Notes under the pieces: model-generated
The model's database searches: none
What the model was told of the DNA's origin: nothing
Seen by the model: only the letters and a program-made list of their open reading frames with translations
NCBI GenBank assembly: GCA_903642225.1
Contig: CAHJWI010000011.1
Location: 1-64,000, forward strand
Direction of reading: 5' to 3'
Source of the DNA: Acidobacteriaceae bacterium
Lineage (GTDB): Bacteria > Acidobacteriota > Terriglobia > Terriglobales > Acidobacteriaceae
Length of the DNA: 64,000 bases
Shown: positions 9,629 through 18,188 of the stretch, in pieces
How the letters are laid out: every line of letters begins with the position of its first letter
Numbering within the stretch: position 1 is the first letter of the stretch
Made by a program: the position numbers and the translations under genes

Positions 9629-10027
9629 ATGAACCTCACAGATCCAGTTGCGGATTTCCTGACCCGCGTCCGTAATTCCATCCGCGCGCGCCACCACAAG
9701 CTGGATATCCCCGCCTCCAACCTGAAGACCGAGATCGCCCGTATCCTGAAGGAAGAGGGCTATATTTCGAACTACAAGGTCATGGAAGAAGAAGGCAAGC
9801 GCGTTCTTCGGGTGTACCTCAAGTACTCGGCAGAAAACGAAGCCGTGATCACCGACCTGAAGCGCATCTCGAAACCGGGATCGCGTGTGTACATCGGCCG
9901 TGACGAAATTCGTCGCGTGCAGGGTGGCCTCGGCATCTCGATCCTGACCACACCGAAGGGCGTGATGACCGGCCGCACAGCCCGCAAGGAAAACGTTGGT
10001 GGCGAGGTTCTTGCGCACGTCTGGTAG
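9629..10027 (+). CDS. rpsH: 30S ribosomal protein S8
   Basis: 132 residues. Begins [17 protein letters not shown] and ends [20 protein letters not shown] then [11 protein letters not shown], all S8 hallmarks. S8 nucleates the 30S platform and in E. coli represses the spc operon. The frame is open upstream, but GCAGGAGACGACC before ATG 9629 and family length fix the start. Confidence 0.97.
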   Translation: MNLTDPVADFLTRVRNSIRARHHKLDIPASNLKTEIARILKEEGYISNYKVMEEEGKRVLRVYLKYSAENEAVITDLKRISKPGSRVYIGRDEIRRVQGGLGISILTTPKGVMTGRTARKENVGGEVLAHVW

Positions 10028-10152
10028 GTACAGCTGAGCGTTCCCGACCAGTGTACTTGCTTTCTGACGAAGGTTGAACATAGTGCGGCATTGCCGCATG
10101 GCTGCAGTGGAACGGTGTTTGCCGCGACTCGCAAGCCACAAGGAAAACACAG

Positions 10153-10692
10153 ATGTCACGTATTGGATTAAAGCCTATCCCGAAACCCGTTGGGGTGAAG
10201 TACACAGTCAACGGAAACATCGTTGCCGTGGAGGGTCCAAAAGGCAAGGTGAACGCACTTCTGCCCACCGGTATCCGGCTTGTCGAAAAAGACGGACAGA
10301 TCCTGGCTGAACGTGACAACGATTCGCAGAAGGCGATGCATGGCCTCGCGCGCTCGCTGATGTTCAACGCGGTCGAAGGCGTGACCAACGGCTGGAAGAA
10401 GGAACTGGACATCGTCGGCATCGGTTACCGTGCCGAGATGAAAGGTAAGGAGATGGTCGTTTTTACGCTCGGCTACTCGCACCCTATCGAGTTTCCGCTG
10501 CCCACCGGGATCGAAGTTGCAATCGATCCCAAGCAGACGCATGTCACTGTTACCGGCATCGACCGGCAGAAGGTCGGCCAGGTCGCCGCAGACATGCGTT
10601 CACTCCGCAAGCCCGATCCGTATAAGAATAAAGGCGTACGTTACTCCGACGAGAAGCTAAAGAAGAAGGTCGGCAAGACAGGCTCGAAGTAA
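10153..10692 (+). CDS. rplF: 50S ribosomal protein L6
   Basis: 179 residues. Starts MSRIGLKPIPKP and contains the repeated L6 domains with GYRAEMKGKEMVV, GYSHPIEFPLP and the C-terminal RSLRKPDPYKNKGVRY signature. L6 lies at the base of the L7/L12 stalk near the sarcin-ricin loop. Confidence 0.98.
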   Translation: MSRIGLKPIPKPVGVKYTVNGNIVAVEGPKGKVNALLPTGIRLVEKDGQILAERDNDSQKAMHGLARSLMFNAVEGVTNGWKKELDIVGIGYRAEMKGKEMVVFTLGYSHPIEFPLPTGIEVAIDPKQTHVTVTGIDRQKVGQVAADMRSLRKPDPYKNKGVRYSDEKLKKKVGKTGSK

Positions 10693-10854
10693 CACCGCGC
10701 TTTTCCGAACGCGTGACGACACGATAGAGCAGAAAAGCAGGTAGGCCGCGTGAGCGGTTTTGCTTGCACATCAGAGGTGTCGGACCCAGATACCGGCACT
10801 CCCCAAATCCGAACGCGGCTGCCAAAGGTGGCTGCGCCAATAGGAAGGAATACC

Positions 10855-11220
10855 ATGATTACACCGACAAAACGCAACGTGGTCCGCAAGCGTGTCCACA
10901 AGCGAGTTCGCAACAAGGTCGAGGGAACTACGGCACGCCCCCGCCTCAACGTCTTCCGTTCCCTGAACCACATCTATGCGCAGATCATCGACGACGCTAC
11001 CGCTAGCACCCTTGTCTCGGCATCGACGCTGACAAAGAAGGGTGAAGACAAGCTCATCGGTGGAAATGTGAACGCAGCCAGGACTGTGGGCAAGATGGTC
11101 GCTGAGCGTGCCAAGGAGAAGGGCATCACTCGTGTGGTGTTCGATCGTGGCGGCTACCTCTACCATGGCCGCGTCGAAGCCTTGGCAGATGCGGCACGTG
11201 AAGCTGGACTTGAGTTTTAA
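10855..11220 (+). CDS. rplR: 50S ribosomal protein L18
   Basis: 121 residues. Start [19 protein letters not shown] after TAGGAAGGAATACC; further motifs [20 protein letters not shown] and [18 protein letters not shown]18 binds 5S rRNA. An upstream GTG at 10750 would add a 35-residue tail unlike any L18, so ATG 10855 is preferred. Confidence 0.97.
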   Translation: MITPTKRNVVRKRVHKRVRNKVEGTTARPRLNVFRSLNHIYAQIIDDATASTLVSASTLTKKGEDKLIGGNVNAARTVGKMVAERAKEKGITRVVFDRGGYLYHGRVEALADAAREAGLEF

Positions 11221-11276
11221 GAGGTTGCGTGATCAACGTAAGGTTGCAAGGGTCATGGTGACCCGGAAGGAATACA

Positions 11277-11783
11277 ATGGCAATGCAGAAGAAGATTGAT
11301 GCGAACCGACTGAACCTGAAGGACCAGGTCGTCGCCATCAACCGCGTGACCAAGGTCGTCAAGGGTGGCAAAAACATGTCATTTGCTGCTCTTGTCGTCA
11401 TCGGCGACCCGGCGGAAGGCATCGTGGGCTATGGTTCCGGCAAGGCGAAGGAAGTGCCGCAGGCGATCCGCAAGGGGATCGAGGCCGCAAAGAAGAACCT
11501 TCATCGCGTCAATCTAACCGCGACAACGATCCCACACCAGGTGCTTGGACGCTTCGGTTCGGGTCACGTTCTGCTGAAGCCTGCGCCTGAAGGAACTGGC
11601 GTTATCGCCGGTGGGGCAGTCCGTGCGGTAATGACTTCTGCCGGTGTACAAAACGTGCTCACGAAGTCACTGGGCACGGCAAACCCACACAATGTGATCA
11701 AGGCGACCTTTGACGCGCTTACGCAACTTCGCGATAAGGCTCAAGTTGCTGCGCTGCGCGGCAAAGACATCTCGGAACTCTAA
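11277..11783 (+). CDS. rpsE: 30S ribosomal protein S5
   Basis: 168 residues. The N-terminal double-stranded RNA-binding-like domain shows [19 protein letters not shown] and [17 protein letters not shown]; the C-terminal part has [20 protein letters not shown] and [15 protein letters not shown]5 affects decoding fidelity. CCGGAAGGAATACA provides the ribosome-binding site. Confidence 0.98.
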   Translation: MAMQKKIDANRLNLKDQVVAINRVTKVVKGGKNMSFAALVVIGDPAEGIVGYGSGKAKEVPQAIRKGIEAAKKNLHRVNLTATTIPHQVLGRFGSGHVLLKPAPEGTGVIAGGAVRAVMTSAGVQNVLTKSLGTANPHNVIKATFDALTQLRDKAQVAALRGKDISEL

Positions 11784-11832
11784 GCAGCGGGCAGGAGACG
11801 GGGCGTGCTCCGGTTCCTACGAGGACAAGACA

Positions 11833-12021
11833 ATGGCAGAAGCAACAGGCAAGATCAGAATTCAGTACTACCGCTCCAAGATCGCAACACCGGTGAAACA
11901 CAAGCTGGTAGTCAAGGGTCTTGGATTTACGCGGCTTAACCAGATCGTTGAGCGGGAAGACACGCCATCGATCCGCGGCATGGTTCTCACTATCCCGCAT
12001 CTGGTCCGCATCGTCCAGTAG
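11833..12021 (+). CDS. rpmD: 50S ribosomal protein L30
   Basis: 62 residues, normal for the short bacterial L30. It reads KIRIQYYRSKIATP, then LGFTRLNQIVEREDTPSIRG and PHLVRIVQ. The ATG at 11833 follows CGAGGACAAGACA. Present between rpsE and rplO, the standard place; some bacteria lack this gene. Confidence 0.96.
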   Translation: MAEATGKIRIQYYRSKIATPVKHKLVVKGLGFTRLNQIVEREDTPSIRGMVLTIPHLVRIVQ

Positions 12022-12118
12022 TCGTATCGCGTCATCATTGCGTACATAATCTGCCGGTTCCACCCCGGCGTCCCAATGCGAGTCGGTTTTTTCCACCCCG
12101 GCGTTAGCGAGGAAATAC

Positions 12119-12604
12119 ATGGCACTCAATCTCTCCAATCTGCACGCTCCCAAAGGTGCCAATGCAAACAAAAAGCGCGTCGGCCGCGGTATGGGTTCTG
12201 GCATGGGTAAGACCTCTACGCGCGGCCACGACGGTCAGCGTGCACGCTCTGGTTCGCGCATGATGCGCGGCTTTGAAGGCGGCCAGATGCCGTTGCACCG
12301 CCGCCTGCCCAAGCGTGGCTTTACAAACATCTTCCGTCAGGAGTACCTGGTGCTCGGCCTGGATCGCATCGAACTGATCGCGTCCACGACGAACCAAACG
12401 GAACTGACGCTCGAGAACCTGCAGGCGCTGGGCATTTTGAAGAAGAAGAACGGCCTGGTCAAAGTTCTGGCCAATGGTGAAATCACCTCCGCCGTTACCG
12501 TATACGCACACAAGTTCAGCAAGCAGGCGCAGCAGAAGATCGAATCTGCCGGTGGCAGGGCTGTTCTTCTTGGTGGGGCGGCAGAGGCTGCTTCCGCCGC
12601 GTAG
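12119..12604 (+). CDS. rplO: 50S ribosomal protein L15
   Basis: 161 residues. N-terminal Gly-rich rRNA-binding segment (RVGRGMGSGMGKTSTRGHDG, RSGSRMMRGFEGGQMPLHRR) followed by the globular domain. L15 is a late assembly protein. The frame ends in an Ala-rich tail; a terminator-like hairpin lies 31 nt downstream. Confidence 0.98.
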   Translation: MALNLSNLHAPKGANANKKRVGRGMGSGMGKTSTRGHDGQRARSGSRMMRGFEGGQMPLHRRLPKRGFTNIFRQEYLVLGLDRIELIASTTNQTELTLENLQALGILKKKNGLVKVLANGEITSAVTVYAHKFSKQAQQKIESAGGRAVLLGGAAEAASAA

Positions 12605-12635
12605 TCCTCTACACCGCGGGAAACATTTCGGGTAC

Positions 12636-12658
12636 GGTCGGACCAGTGCGGTCCGGCC
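12636..12658 (+). terminator. Hairpin between rplO and secY
   Basis: Nine base pairs (GGTCGGACC with GGTCCGGCC, one G-T wobble, loop AGTGC) followed by TTTCTCTGTC. Good terminator or attenuator geometry, which may set secY and downstream genes at a different expression level from the ribosomal genes. Confidence 0.55.
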
Positions 12659-12763
12659 TTTCTCTGTCATAGCGAAACCTTTACCATACCGGTATCGCTG
12701 CCCCGTTTTAGGACAGAGTTCTGTAGTGAGGCCTCAGTGCCTCGGATGGGTGTGCATCGCCTG

Positions 12764-14161
12764 ATGTTCGACAAGTTTGCCAATATCTTCCGCATCCCTG
12801 ACCTGCGCAAACGAGTGCTATTCACGCTGGGTTTGCTCGCGGTCTATCGCATCGGTGGCCATATCCCTACGCCAGGCATCAACGCCGATCTGCTGCAGCA
12901 GTATTTTTCGCAGAATGCTGGTTCGTCGCTCGGTCTGGTGGACCTATTCACCGGCGGATCGCTGCGCCGCTTGACGATCTTTGCCCTTGGCATTATGCCG
13001 TACATCACGGCGTCGATCATCTTCCAGCTGCTTACAGTTATCTATGAGCCGCTGGCCAAGCTGCAGAAGGAAGGCGAAGTCGGTCGACGCAAGATCACGC
13101 AGTGGACTCGGTACGTCACCGTGCTGCTCGCGATTGTGCAGTCCTTTGCCATTGCACTCACATTGACGAAAAGTCAGACCGGCGCACCCATGGTGACGAT
13201 GGGTTCTGGCAAATTCCTGTTGATGTGCGTTTTGACCCTGACCACGGGAACGGCCTTCATCATGTGGCTGGGTGAGCAGATCACCGAGCGTGGTATCGGT
13301 AATGGCATGTCCCTGCTCATCTTCACCGGCATCGTTGCCGGCCTGCCTGCCGGCATCGCCGACTTGTATGAGAAGGCGAAGGACGGCACATGGGGCGGGT
13401 TTACACCGGTGGCGGTCGTGCTCCTCATCGCTATCATGGTTGCGGTCGTCGCCTTCATCGTGTACGTTGAGCGTTCTGAACGGAAGATTCCGGTGCAGTA
13501 TGCCAAGCGGATTGTGGGCCGCAAGATGATGGGCGGTCAAGCCACGTTCCTACCGCTCAAGGTCAACTCCGGCGGCGTTATGCCGGTGATCTTCGCCAGT
13601 TCCATCCTGTCTGCGCCGCTTCTTCTGGCCAATGTCGGCTTTGTACAAAACACCAGCTGGCTTCGTCGCATCACCGAAGGTCTGCGTCCTGGCGAGCCGT
13701 GGTACGAACTGCTCTACATTGCCGCCATCATCTTCTTTGCATACTTCTACATCTCCATCGTCTTTCGCCCAGACGATATTGCAGACAACATGCGCAAGTA
13801 CGGTGGCTTCATTCCCGGCATCCGTCCAGGTCGCCGCACCAGCGATTTCATCAATGAGATTCTGACCCGTATCACTCTCGTTGGTGCGCTGTACCTGATC
13901 ATCATCTCCATCATCCCGCAACTCCTGGTTTCAGGCGTTCATTTCAACCACCTGTGGCTGGTCGGCGGCGTTTTCGACCGCATGCCGACCTGGGTCAGTA
14001 ACGGTCTCGGCCTGAACTTCTACTTCGGCGGCACATCCCTGCTCATCGTGGTTGGGGTCGCCATGGACACGGTACAGCAAGTTGAGTCGCAGCTGATCAT
14101 GCGGCATTACGAGGGCTTCACGCCCAAGAGTGGTCGCATCCGCGGTCGGCGGAGCTGGTAG
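12764..14161 (+). CDS. secY: Protein translocase subunit SecY
   Basis: 465 residues, ten predicted membrane segments. Begins MFDKFANIFRIPDLRKRVLF; contains GGHIPTPGIN, the plug region, LGIMPYITASIIFQLLT and the late MRKYGGFIPGIRPGRRT cytoplasmic loop that meets SecA/ribosome. SecY forms the SecYEG channel. ATG 12764 gives the family N-terminus; the frame is open from 12737. adk starts 5 nt later. Confidence 0.97.
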   Translation: MFDKFANIFRIPDLRKRVLFTLGLLAVYRIGGHIPTPGINADLLQQYFSQNAGSSLGLVDLFTGGSLRRLTIFALGIMPYITASIIFQLLTVIYEPLAKLQKEGEVGRRKITQWTRYVTVLLAIVQSFAIALTLTKSQTGAPMVTMGSGKFLLMCVLTLTTGTAFIMWLGEQITERGIGNGMSLLIFTGIVAGLPAGIADLYEKAKDGTWGGFTPVAVVLLIAIMVAVVAFIVYVERSERKIPVQYAKRIVGRKMMGGQATFLPLKVNSGGVMPVIFASSILSAPLLLANVGFVQNTSWLRRITEGLRPGEPWYELLYIAAIIFFAYFYISIVFRPDDIADNMRKYGGFIPGIRPGRRTSDFINEILTRITLVGALYLIIISIIPQLLVSGVHFNHLWLVGGVFDRMPTWVSNGLGLNFYFGGTSLLIVVGVAMDTVQQVESQLIMRHYEGFTPKSGRIRGRRSW

Positions 14162-14166
14162 ACACA

Positions 14167-14901
14167 GTGGCAGGGTTCAAGGATCAGTGGCAGCCGGGCC
14201 CCGTGTTGCTACTGGGGGCACCCGGCGTAGGCAAGGGTACCCAGGCGCAGTTGCTCATGGACCGCTGCGGTATACCGCAGATCTCCACTGGCGACCTCAT
14301 CCGTGAAAACATCCGCCTCCGGACGCTGATCGGAACGCGCTTCAAGGAAATGGTCGCTGCGGGGATCTTCGTCCCGGACGACATCGTCAACCAGATGGTT
14401 GCAAGCCGCCTCATGGCGCCTGATTGTGAACGCGGATTCGTTCTGGATGGCTTCCCACGAACAGTAGGGCAGGCGGACTGGCTGGACGCTGCCCTCACCG
14501 GCAGAAACCGCGAGGCCGATTTACATTCCGATGCTCAAGGTATCGGTGGCGGCACGGCCCAGCCGCTTGTTGCGGTAAGTATCAATGTTCGCTATGATGA
14601 GTTGTTACGTCGTATCACCGGGCGTCGAACGGGTTCCGTCTCCAAACGAATTTACAACATCTATACCAACCCCCCTGTGGCACCGGGTGTCTGCGATGTG
14701 GATGGTGAGCCGCTGGTACAGCGGCCAGACGATTCCGAAGAGGTATTCGAGGAACGGATGCGCGTGTTCGCGGAGCAGACGGGCCTGGTGATTGACCACT
14801 ATCGGGCTCTCGGTAGATTTGAGGAAGTCGACGGAGAGCAATCCATCGACGTAGTTGCAGAGCATATCCTCGCGGTGCTCAGGCGTATGCGAGGCAACTA
14901 G
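14167..14901 (+). CDS. adk: Adenylate kinase, with an internal insertion
   Basis: 244 residues versus ~215 usually; interconverts ATP + AMP and 2 ADP. P-loop GAPGVGKGT at 17-25, AMP-binding ISTGDLIRENI, and DGFPRTVGQADWLD. The LID is long (TGRRTGSVSKRIYN ... PGVCDVDGEPLVQRPDD) but has only one Cys, so no zinc site. Between core and LID lies an extra stretch of about 20 residues (around 116-136, TGRNREADLHSDAQG) absent from common homologues. Starts with GTG 5 nt after secY. Confidence 0.95.
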   Translation: MAGFKDQWQPGPVLLLGAPGVGKGTQAQLLMDRCGIPQISTGDLIRENIRLRTLIGTRFKEMVAAGIFVPDDIVNQMVASRLMAPDCERGFVLDGFPRTVGQADWLDAALTGRNREADLHSDAQGIGGGTAQPLVAVSINVRYDELLRRITGRRTGSVSKRIYNIYTNPPVAPGVCDVDGEPLVQRPDDSEEVFEERMRVFAEQTGLVIDHYRALGRFEEVDGEQSIDVVAEHILAVLRRMRGN

Positions 14902-14946
14902 CGCGTCTGTTCCATGCAGGCGCAGAAACGATCTTTGTAAGAGCAG

Positions 14947-15711
14947 ATGGCTATTGTTTTGAAAACACCGCAGGAGATTGAAAAGATGCGCCGCAGTGGA
15001 GGCCTTCTTCGGCAGGTGCACCAAGTCATCTCTGAAGCTGTCAAGCCAGGTGTGACCACGATGGACCTGGAAGAGATTGCGGCCGCAAAGATCGAGTCGA
15101 TGGGCGCAAAGGCAGCGTTCAAGGGCGTCAAAAATCCGGGGCACTCCGATTTTCCGGCGGTTCTCTGCACTTCGGTGAACAACGAAGTGATTCACGGCAT
15201 ACCTTCGCCCAAGCGCATCCTAAACGAGGGAGACATCATCTCGGTGGATTGCGGTCTCATTCTGGACGGCTACTACTCCGATTCGGCCGTGACTTACCCT
15301 GTGGGCAGGTTGGGCTTGGGTGCACGCAAACTGCTGGATGTCACAAAGGCTTCGCTGGAGCAGGCAATTCAGGAGTGTCAGATAGGTCAAAGCCTGGGCG
15401 ACATCGGAGCCGCGGTGCAGGACCTGTGTGAGGGTGCAGGGTTTGGCGTGGTTCGAGAATTTGTAGGGCACGGCATCGGCAAGCACATGCATGAGGATCC
15501 GCAGGTGCCCAACTATGGCAGACGTGGTAAGGGTGCAAAGCTTAAAGCCGGCATGGTATTGGCTATCGAACCGATGATCAATGCCGGCTCGGCTGAGGTA
15601 AAGGTTTTGAAAGATGGTTGGACCGCGGTGACGGTGGATGGCAGCCTGTCGGCGCATTTCGAGCACACCGTAGCGATCACTAAGGATGGACCGCTGGTTC
15701 TGACGCGGTAG
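14947..15711 (+). CDS. map: Type I methionine aminopeptidase
   Basis: 254 residues; removes the initiator methionine from new proteins. Begins IVLKTPQEIEKMRRSG. Metal ligands are visible in SVDCGLILDGYYSDSA (two Asp), FVGHGIGKHMHEDP (His), VLAIEPM (Glu) and HFEHTVAIT (Glu). Position between adk and infA is typical. Confidence 0.97.
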   Translation: MAIVLKTPQEIEKMRRSGGLLRQVHQVISEAVKPGVTTMDLEEIAAAKIESMGAKAAFKGVKNPGHSDFPAVLCTSVNNEVIHGIPSPKRILNEGDIISVDCGLILDGYYSDSAVTYPVGRLGLGARKLLDVTKASLEQAIQECQIGQSLGDIGAAVQDLCEGAGFGVVREFVGHGIGKHMHEDPQVPNYGRRGKGAKLKAGMVLAIEPMINAGSAEVKVLKDGWTAVTVDGSLSAHFEHTVAITKDGPLVLTR

Positions 15712-15723
15712 AAGGTGTGGCGC

Positions 15724-15748
15724 TAGAAGTTACAGCGGTAGAAGTTAC
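15724..15748 (+). repeat. Two tandem TAGAAGTTAC copies before infA
   Basis: TAGAAGTTAC occurs at 15724-15733 and again at 15739-15748, a 15-nt period, just upstream of the infA ribosome-binding site. Probably a small tandem duplication without known function. Confidence 0.6.
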
Positions 15749-15759
15749 GAGGAGACGGT

Positions 15760-15978
15760 TTGTCGAAGGAAGACGCAATTGAGGCGATGGCAGTCGTAGT
15801 GGAGACGCTGCCGAACGCTATGTTTAAAGTCGAAATGGAAAACAAGCACCAGGTGCTCGCCCACGTCTCCGGACGCATGCGCAAGAACTTCATCCGGATC
15901 CTTCCAGGGGATCGCGTGGCCATCGAGTTAAGCCCCTACGACCTAAGCCGTGGGCGCATTGTTTACCGGTACAAGTAG
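15760..15978 (+). CDS. infA: Translation initiation factor IF-1
   Basis: 72 residues, a single OB/S1 fold that occupies the 30S A site during initiation. Reads [38 protein letters not shown] and the end [12 protein letters not shown]. The start is TTG with GAGGAG 5 nt upstream; the second residue Ser and family length support it. Confidence 0.96.
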   Translation: MSKEDAIEAMAVVVETLPNAMFKVEMENKHQVLAHVSGRMRKNFIRILPGDRVAIELSPYDLSRGRIVYRYK

Positions 15979-16039
15979 TACGCCGGTGTTGTACGCACGA
16001 CAGGTGGTCCACTTTGTGGATTACTGAGAGGAAATCAAG

Positions 16040-16153
16040 ATGAAAGTTCGAGCAAGCGTCAAGCGTATTTGCGATAAGTGCAAGATCGTTCACCGCCATG
16101 GTGTGGTGCGCGTCATCTGCGAAATTGCGAAGCACAAGCAGCGCCAGGGGTAA
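16040..16153 (+). CDS. rpmJ: 50S ribosomal protein L36
   Basis: 37 residues, [20 protein letters not shown] to the end KHKQRQG. Zinc ligands C11, C14, C27 and H32 (C-x2-C-x12-C-x4-H) are all present, so this is the C+ form. GAGAGGAAATCAAG precedes the ATG. A 176-nt spacer without a gene separates it from rpsM. Confidence 0.95.
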   Translation: MKVRASVKRICDKCKIVHRHGVVRVICEIAKHKQRQG

Positions 16154-16329
16154 CCTGGTCTGACAAGAATCACGAGCGGACCCAAACCGATCCACACAAG
16201 AACACCTCAAGGATCAATGGTCTTCCAGGGCGAGTTAGCCGAAGTCAAGGCTTGCGATGAACCCGAGGTATCCGCTCCCAACCCGTCTTTACACGACAGC
16301 GTGTGAGACACGAAGTATGAGGAAGACAA

Positions 16330-16710
16330 ATGGCACGTATTGCAGGTGTCGATCTGCCGAATAACAAGCAGGCAAGAATCGGCCTCACCTATATCTACGG
16401 CATCGGAGAAACGCGTGCCCTGGCGATCCTCGCCAAGGCAGACATTGAGCCGACGCGCAAACTGCAGACGCTGGACGAGGACGAACTGAATCGCGTCCGT
16501 AGCGTGATCGACCAGGAAGGCGGCATTGAGGGTGACCTTCGCAAGGAAGTCGGCCTTAACATCAAGCGCCTGATCGAAATCCAGAGCTACCGTGGTCTGC
16601 GCCATCGTCGCAGCCTGCCTGTCCGCGGACAACGCACCCACACCAACGCACGCACGCGCAAAGGCCCCCGCAAGGGTACGGTTGCCGGCAAGAAGAAAGC
16701 GACCAAGTAA
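16330..16710 (+). CDS. rpsM: 30S ribosomal protein S13
   Basis: 126 residues. [20 protein letters not shown] at the start, [10 protein letters not shown] as the helix-turn region and [20 protein letters not shown] near the C-terminal basic tail. S13 contacts P-site tRNA and L5. Its stop abuts the rpsK ATG, so coupling is likely. Confidence 0.98.
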   Translation: MARIAGVDLPNNKQARIGLTYIYGIGETRALAILAKADIEPTRKLQTLDEDELNRVRSVIDQEGGIEGDLRKEVGLNIKRLIEIQSYRGLRHRRSLPVRGQRTHTNARTRKGPRKGTVAGKKKATK

Positions 16711-17142
16711 ATGGCCAAGCAGCAGAATAAAGGTACGTCGGGCGCTGCCGGTAAGAGCGGCAAGGGCAAGAAGTTTAAGAAGCGTGAGCGCAAAAATGTT
16801 CCGTATGGTCTCGTATTTGTGCAGGCGTCGTTCAACAACACGATCGTGACGATCACCGACCAGCAGGGCAACACCCTGTCGTGGAAGAGCTCGGGTTCAC
16901 TCGGCTTTCGCGGTTCGCGTAAGGGCACGCCGTTCGCAGCGCAGCAGGCTGCTGTCGGTGCCGCCACTGCCGCTCGCGACCACGGTCTGCGTTCGGTCGA
17001 TGTGCGCGTCTCCGGTCCAGGTTCTGGCCGTGAGTCCGCAGTACGTGCGTTGGCGGCGGCAGGTCTCGATGTGCGGAGCATCCGCGACGTGACGCCGATT
17101 CCCCACAACGGTTGCCGTCCGCCCAAGCGTCGTCGTGTGTAA
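16711..17142 (+). CDS. rpsK: 30S ribosomal protein S11
   Basis: 143 residues. A Lys/Gly-rich N-terminus of about 25 residues precedes the core [40 protein letters not shown] and the end [13 protein letters not shown]11 forms the platform beside the E site. Directly contiguous with rpsM. Confidence 0.98.
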   Translation: MAKQQNKGTSGAAGKSGKGKKFKKRERKNVPYGLVFVQASFNNTIVTITDQQGNTLSWKSSGSLGFRGSRKGTPFAAQQAAVGAATAARDHGLRSVDVRVSGPGSGRESAVRALAAAGLDVRSIRDVTPIPHNGCRPPKRRRV

Positions 17143-17150
17143 GGAAGTAG

Positions 17151-17180
17151 AGAGTAGAAAGAATGAACCCTTTCTATTCT
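17151..17180 (+). terminator. Hairpin after rpsK
   Basis: AGAGTAGAAAG pairs with CTTTCTATTCT (11 bp, one wobble) around AATGAACC, starting 9 nt after the rpsK stop; a T-rich stretch (TTAGTCTTTTG) follows some 15 nt later. A second 8-bp perfect stem, AGTAGAGA/TCTCTACT, lies at 17222-17252. Confidence 0.45.
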
Positions 17181-17349
17181 CGGCTTCGACTTAGTCTTTT
17201 GTAAGTGTGAAGCGAGTTAAAAGTAGAGAAGTTTCTCATCGATGTCTCTACTACACCGCCCATACTCTCCACTGTTTTAAGGATCGGGACGGAGAGGCGA
17301 CTGCCTTGTAAACCGATCGTCACCTGAAGTCAGGAAAGAGAGTTTAGAA

Positions 17350-17979
17350 ATGGCACGTTACACAGGAGCTGTCTGCCGTCTTTGCCGGCGCGATGGCGTC
17401 AAGTTGTTCCTGAAGGGTTCGCGTTGTTTTTCTGACAAGTGCGCCATTGACAAGCGTAACTTCCCGCCAGGTCAGCATGGCCAGGCTCGCGCGAAGAAGA
17501 TCGTGGGCTACGGTTTGCAGCTGCGTGAAAAGCAGAAAGCCAAGCGCATCTATTTCACGCTTGAAGGTCAATTTCGCGAGTATTACGAAAAGGCAAACAA
17601 GCGCACCGGCGTCACCGGCGAGCTGCTTTTGCAGCAACTCGAGCGCCGTTTGGACAACGTCGCCTACCGTCTCGGCTATGCAATCTCGCGTCGCCAGGCT
17701 CGTCAGGTTGTGCGTCACGGCCACGTGCAGGTCAACGGCCGCAAGGTCAACATCCCCTCCTTCCAGGTGAAAGTGGGCGACGTAGTCGAGATCCGCGAGG
17801 GTTCCAAGAAGCTCGAAATTCTGGAGACGGCAAAGCAGTTCGCGAGCGGCCTTTTGCAGCCCATGTGGCTGCAAATCGACCGCGACGCATTCAGCGGCAA
17901 GGTCGTTGCGCTGCCGCGGCGTGACGAGATTCAGCTGCCGGTGAATGAGCAGCTGATCGTCGAACTGTACTCCAAGTAG
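17350..17979 (+). CDS. rpsD: 30S ribosomal protein S4, zinc-binding type
   Basis: 209 residues. Cys 9, 12, 26 and 31 (CRLC ... CFSDKC) form the zinc site of the C+ form. The S4 RNA-binding domain shows [20 protein letters not shown] and [19 protein letters not shown]4 is a primary 16S binder and in E. coli represses the alpha operon. Flanked by unusually long spacers (207 and 209 nt). Confidence 0.98.
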   Translation: MARYTGAVCRLCRRDGVKLFLKGSRCFSDKCAIDKRNFPPGQHGQARAKKIVGYGLQLREKQKAKRIYFTLEGQFREYYEKANKRTGVTGELLLQQLERRLDNVAYRLGYAISRRQARQVVRHGHVQVNGRKVNIPSFQVKVGDVVEIREGSKKLEILETAKQFASGLLQPMWLQIDRDAFSGKVVALPRRDEIQLPVNEQLIVELYSK

Positions 17980-17992
17980 AAGCAGTTGTAGT

Positions 17993-18046
17993 GGCTGAAC
18001 AGCCAAAGAAGCAGGACCTTTCGGCTTCTTTGGCCCGCTTTCAGCC
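17993..18046 (+). terminator. Large nested stem-loop between rpsD and rpoA
   Basis: Inner stem: 11 perfect pairs, GCCAAAGAAGC (18002-18012) with GCTTCTTTGGC (18024-18034), loop AGGACCTTTCG. Outer stem: GGCTGAA (17993-17999) with TTCAGCC (18040-18046). It starts 13 nt after rpsD. Candidate attenuator, processing site or regulatory RNA element controlling rpoA. Confidence 0.55.
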
Positions 18047-18188
18047 TGTTCGTCTGTAAATGAGGGACAGCCGCTCGCATCGAGGCTGTTGTACGTGGCG
18101 CATCGCCACAGGAGCCAGCACGACCGAACCTCAGTACCCGCAAAATGCTTCGCGGCCGGCTTGGGGGGAGGGAATGAAGGAGATTGTT

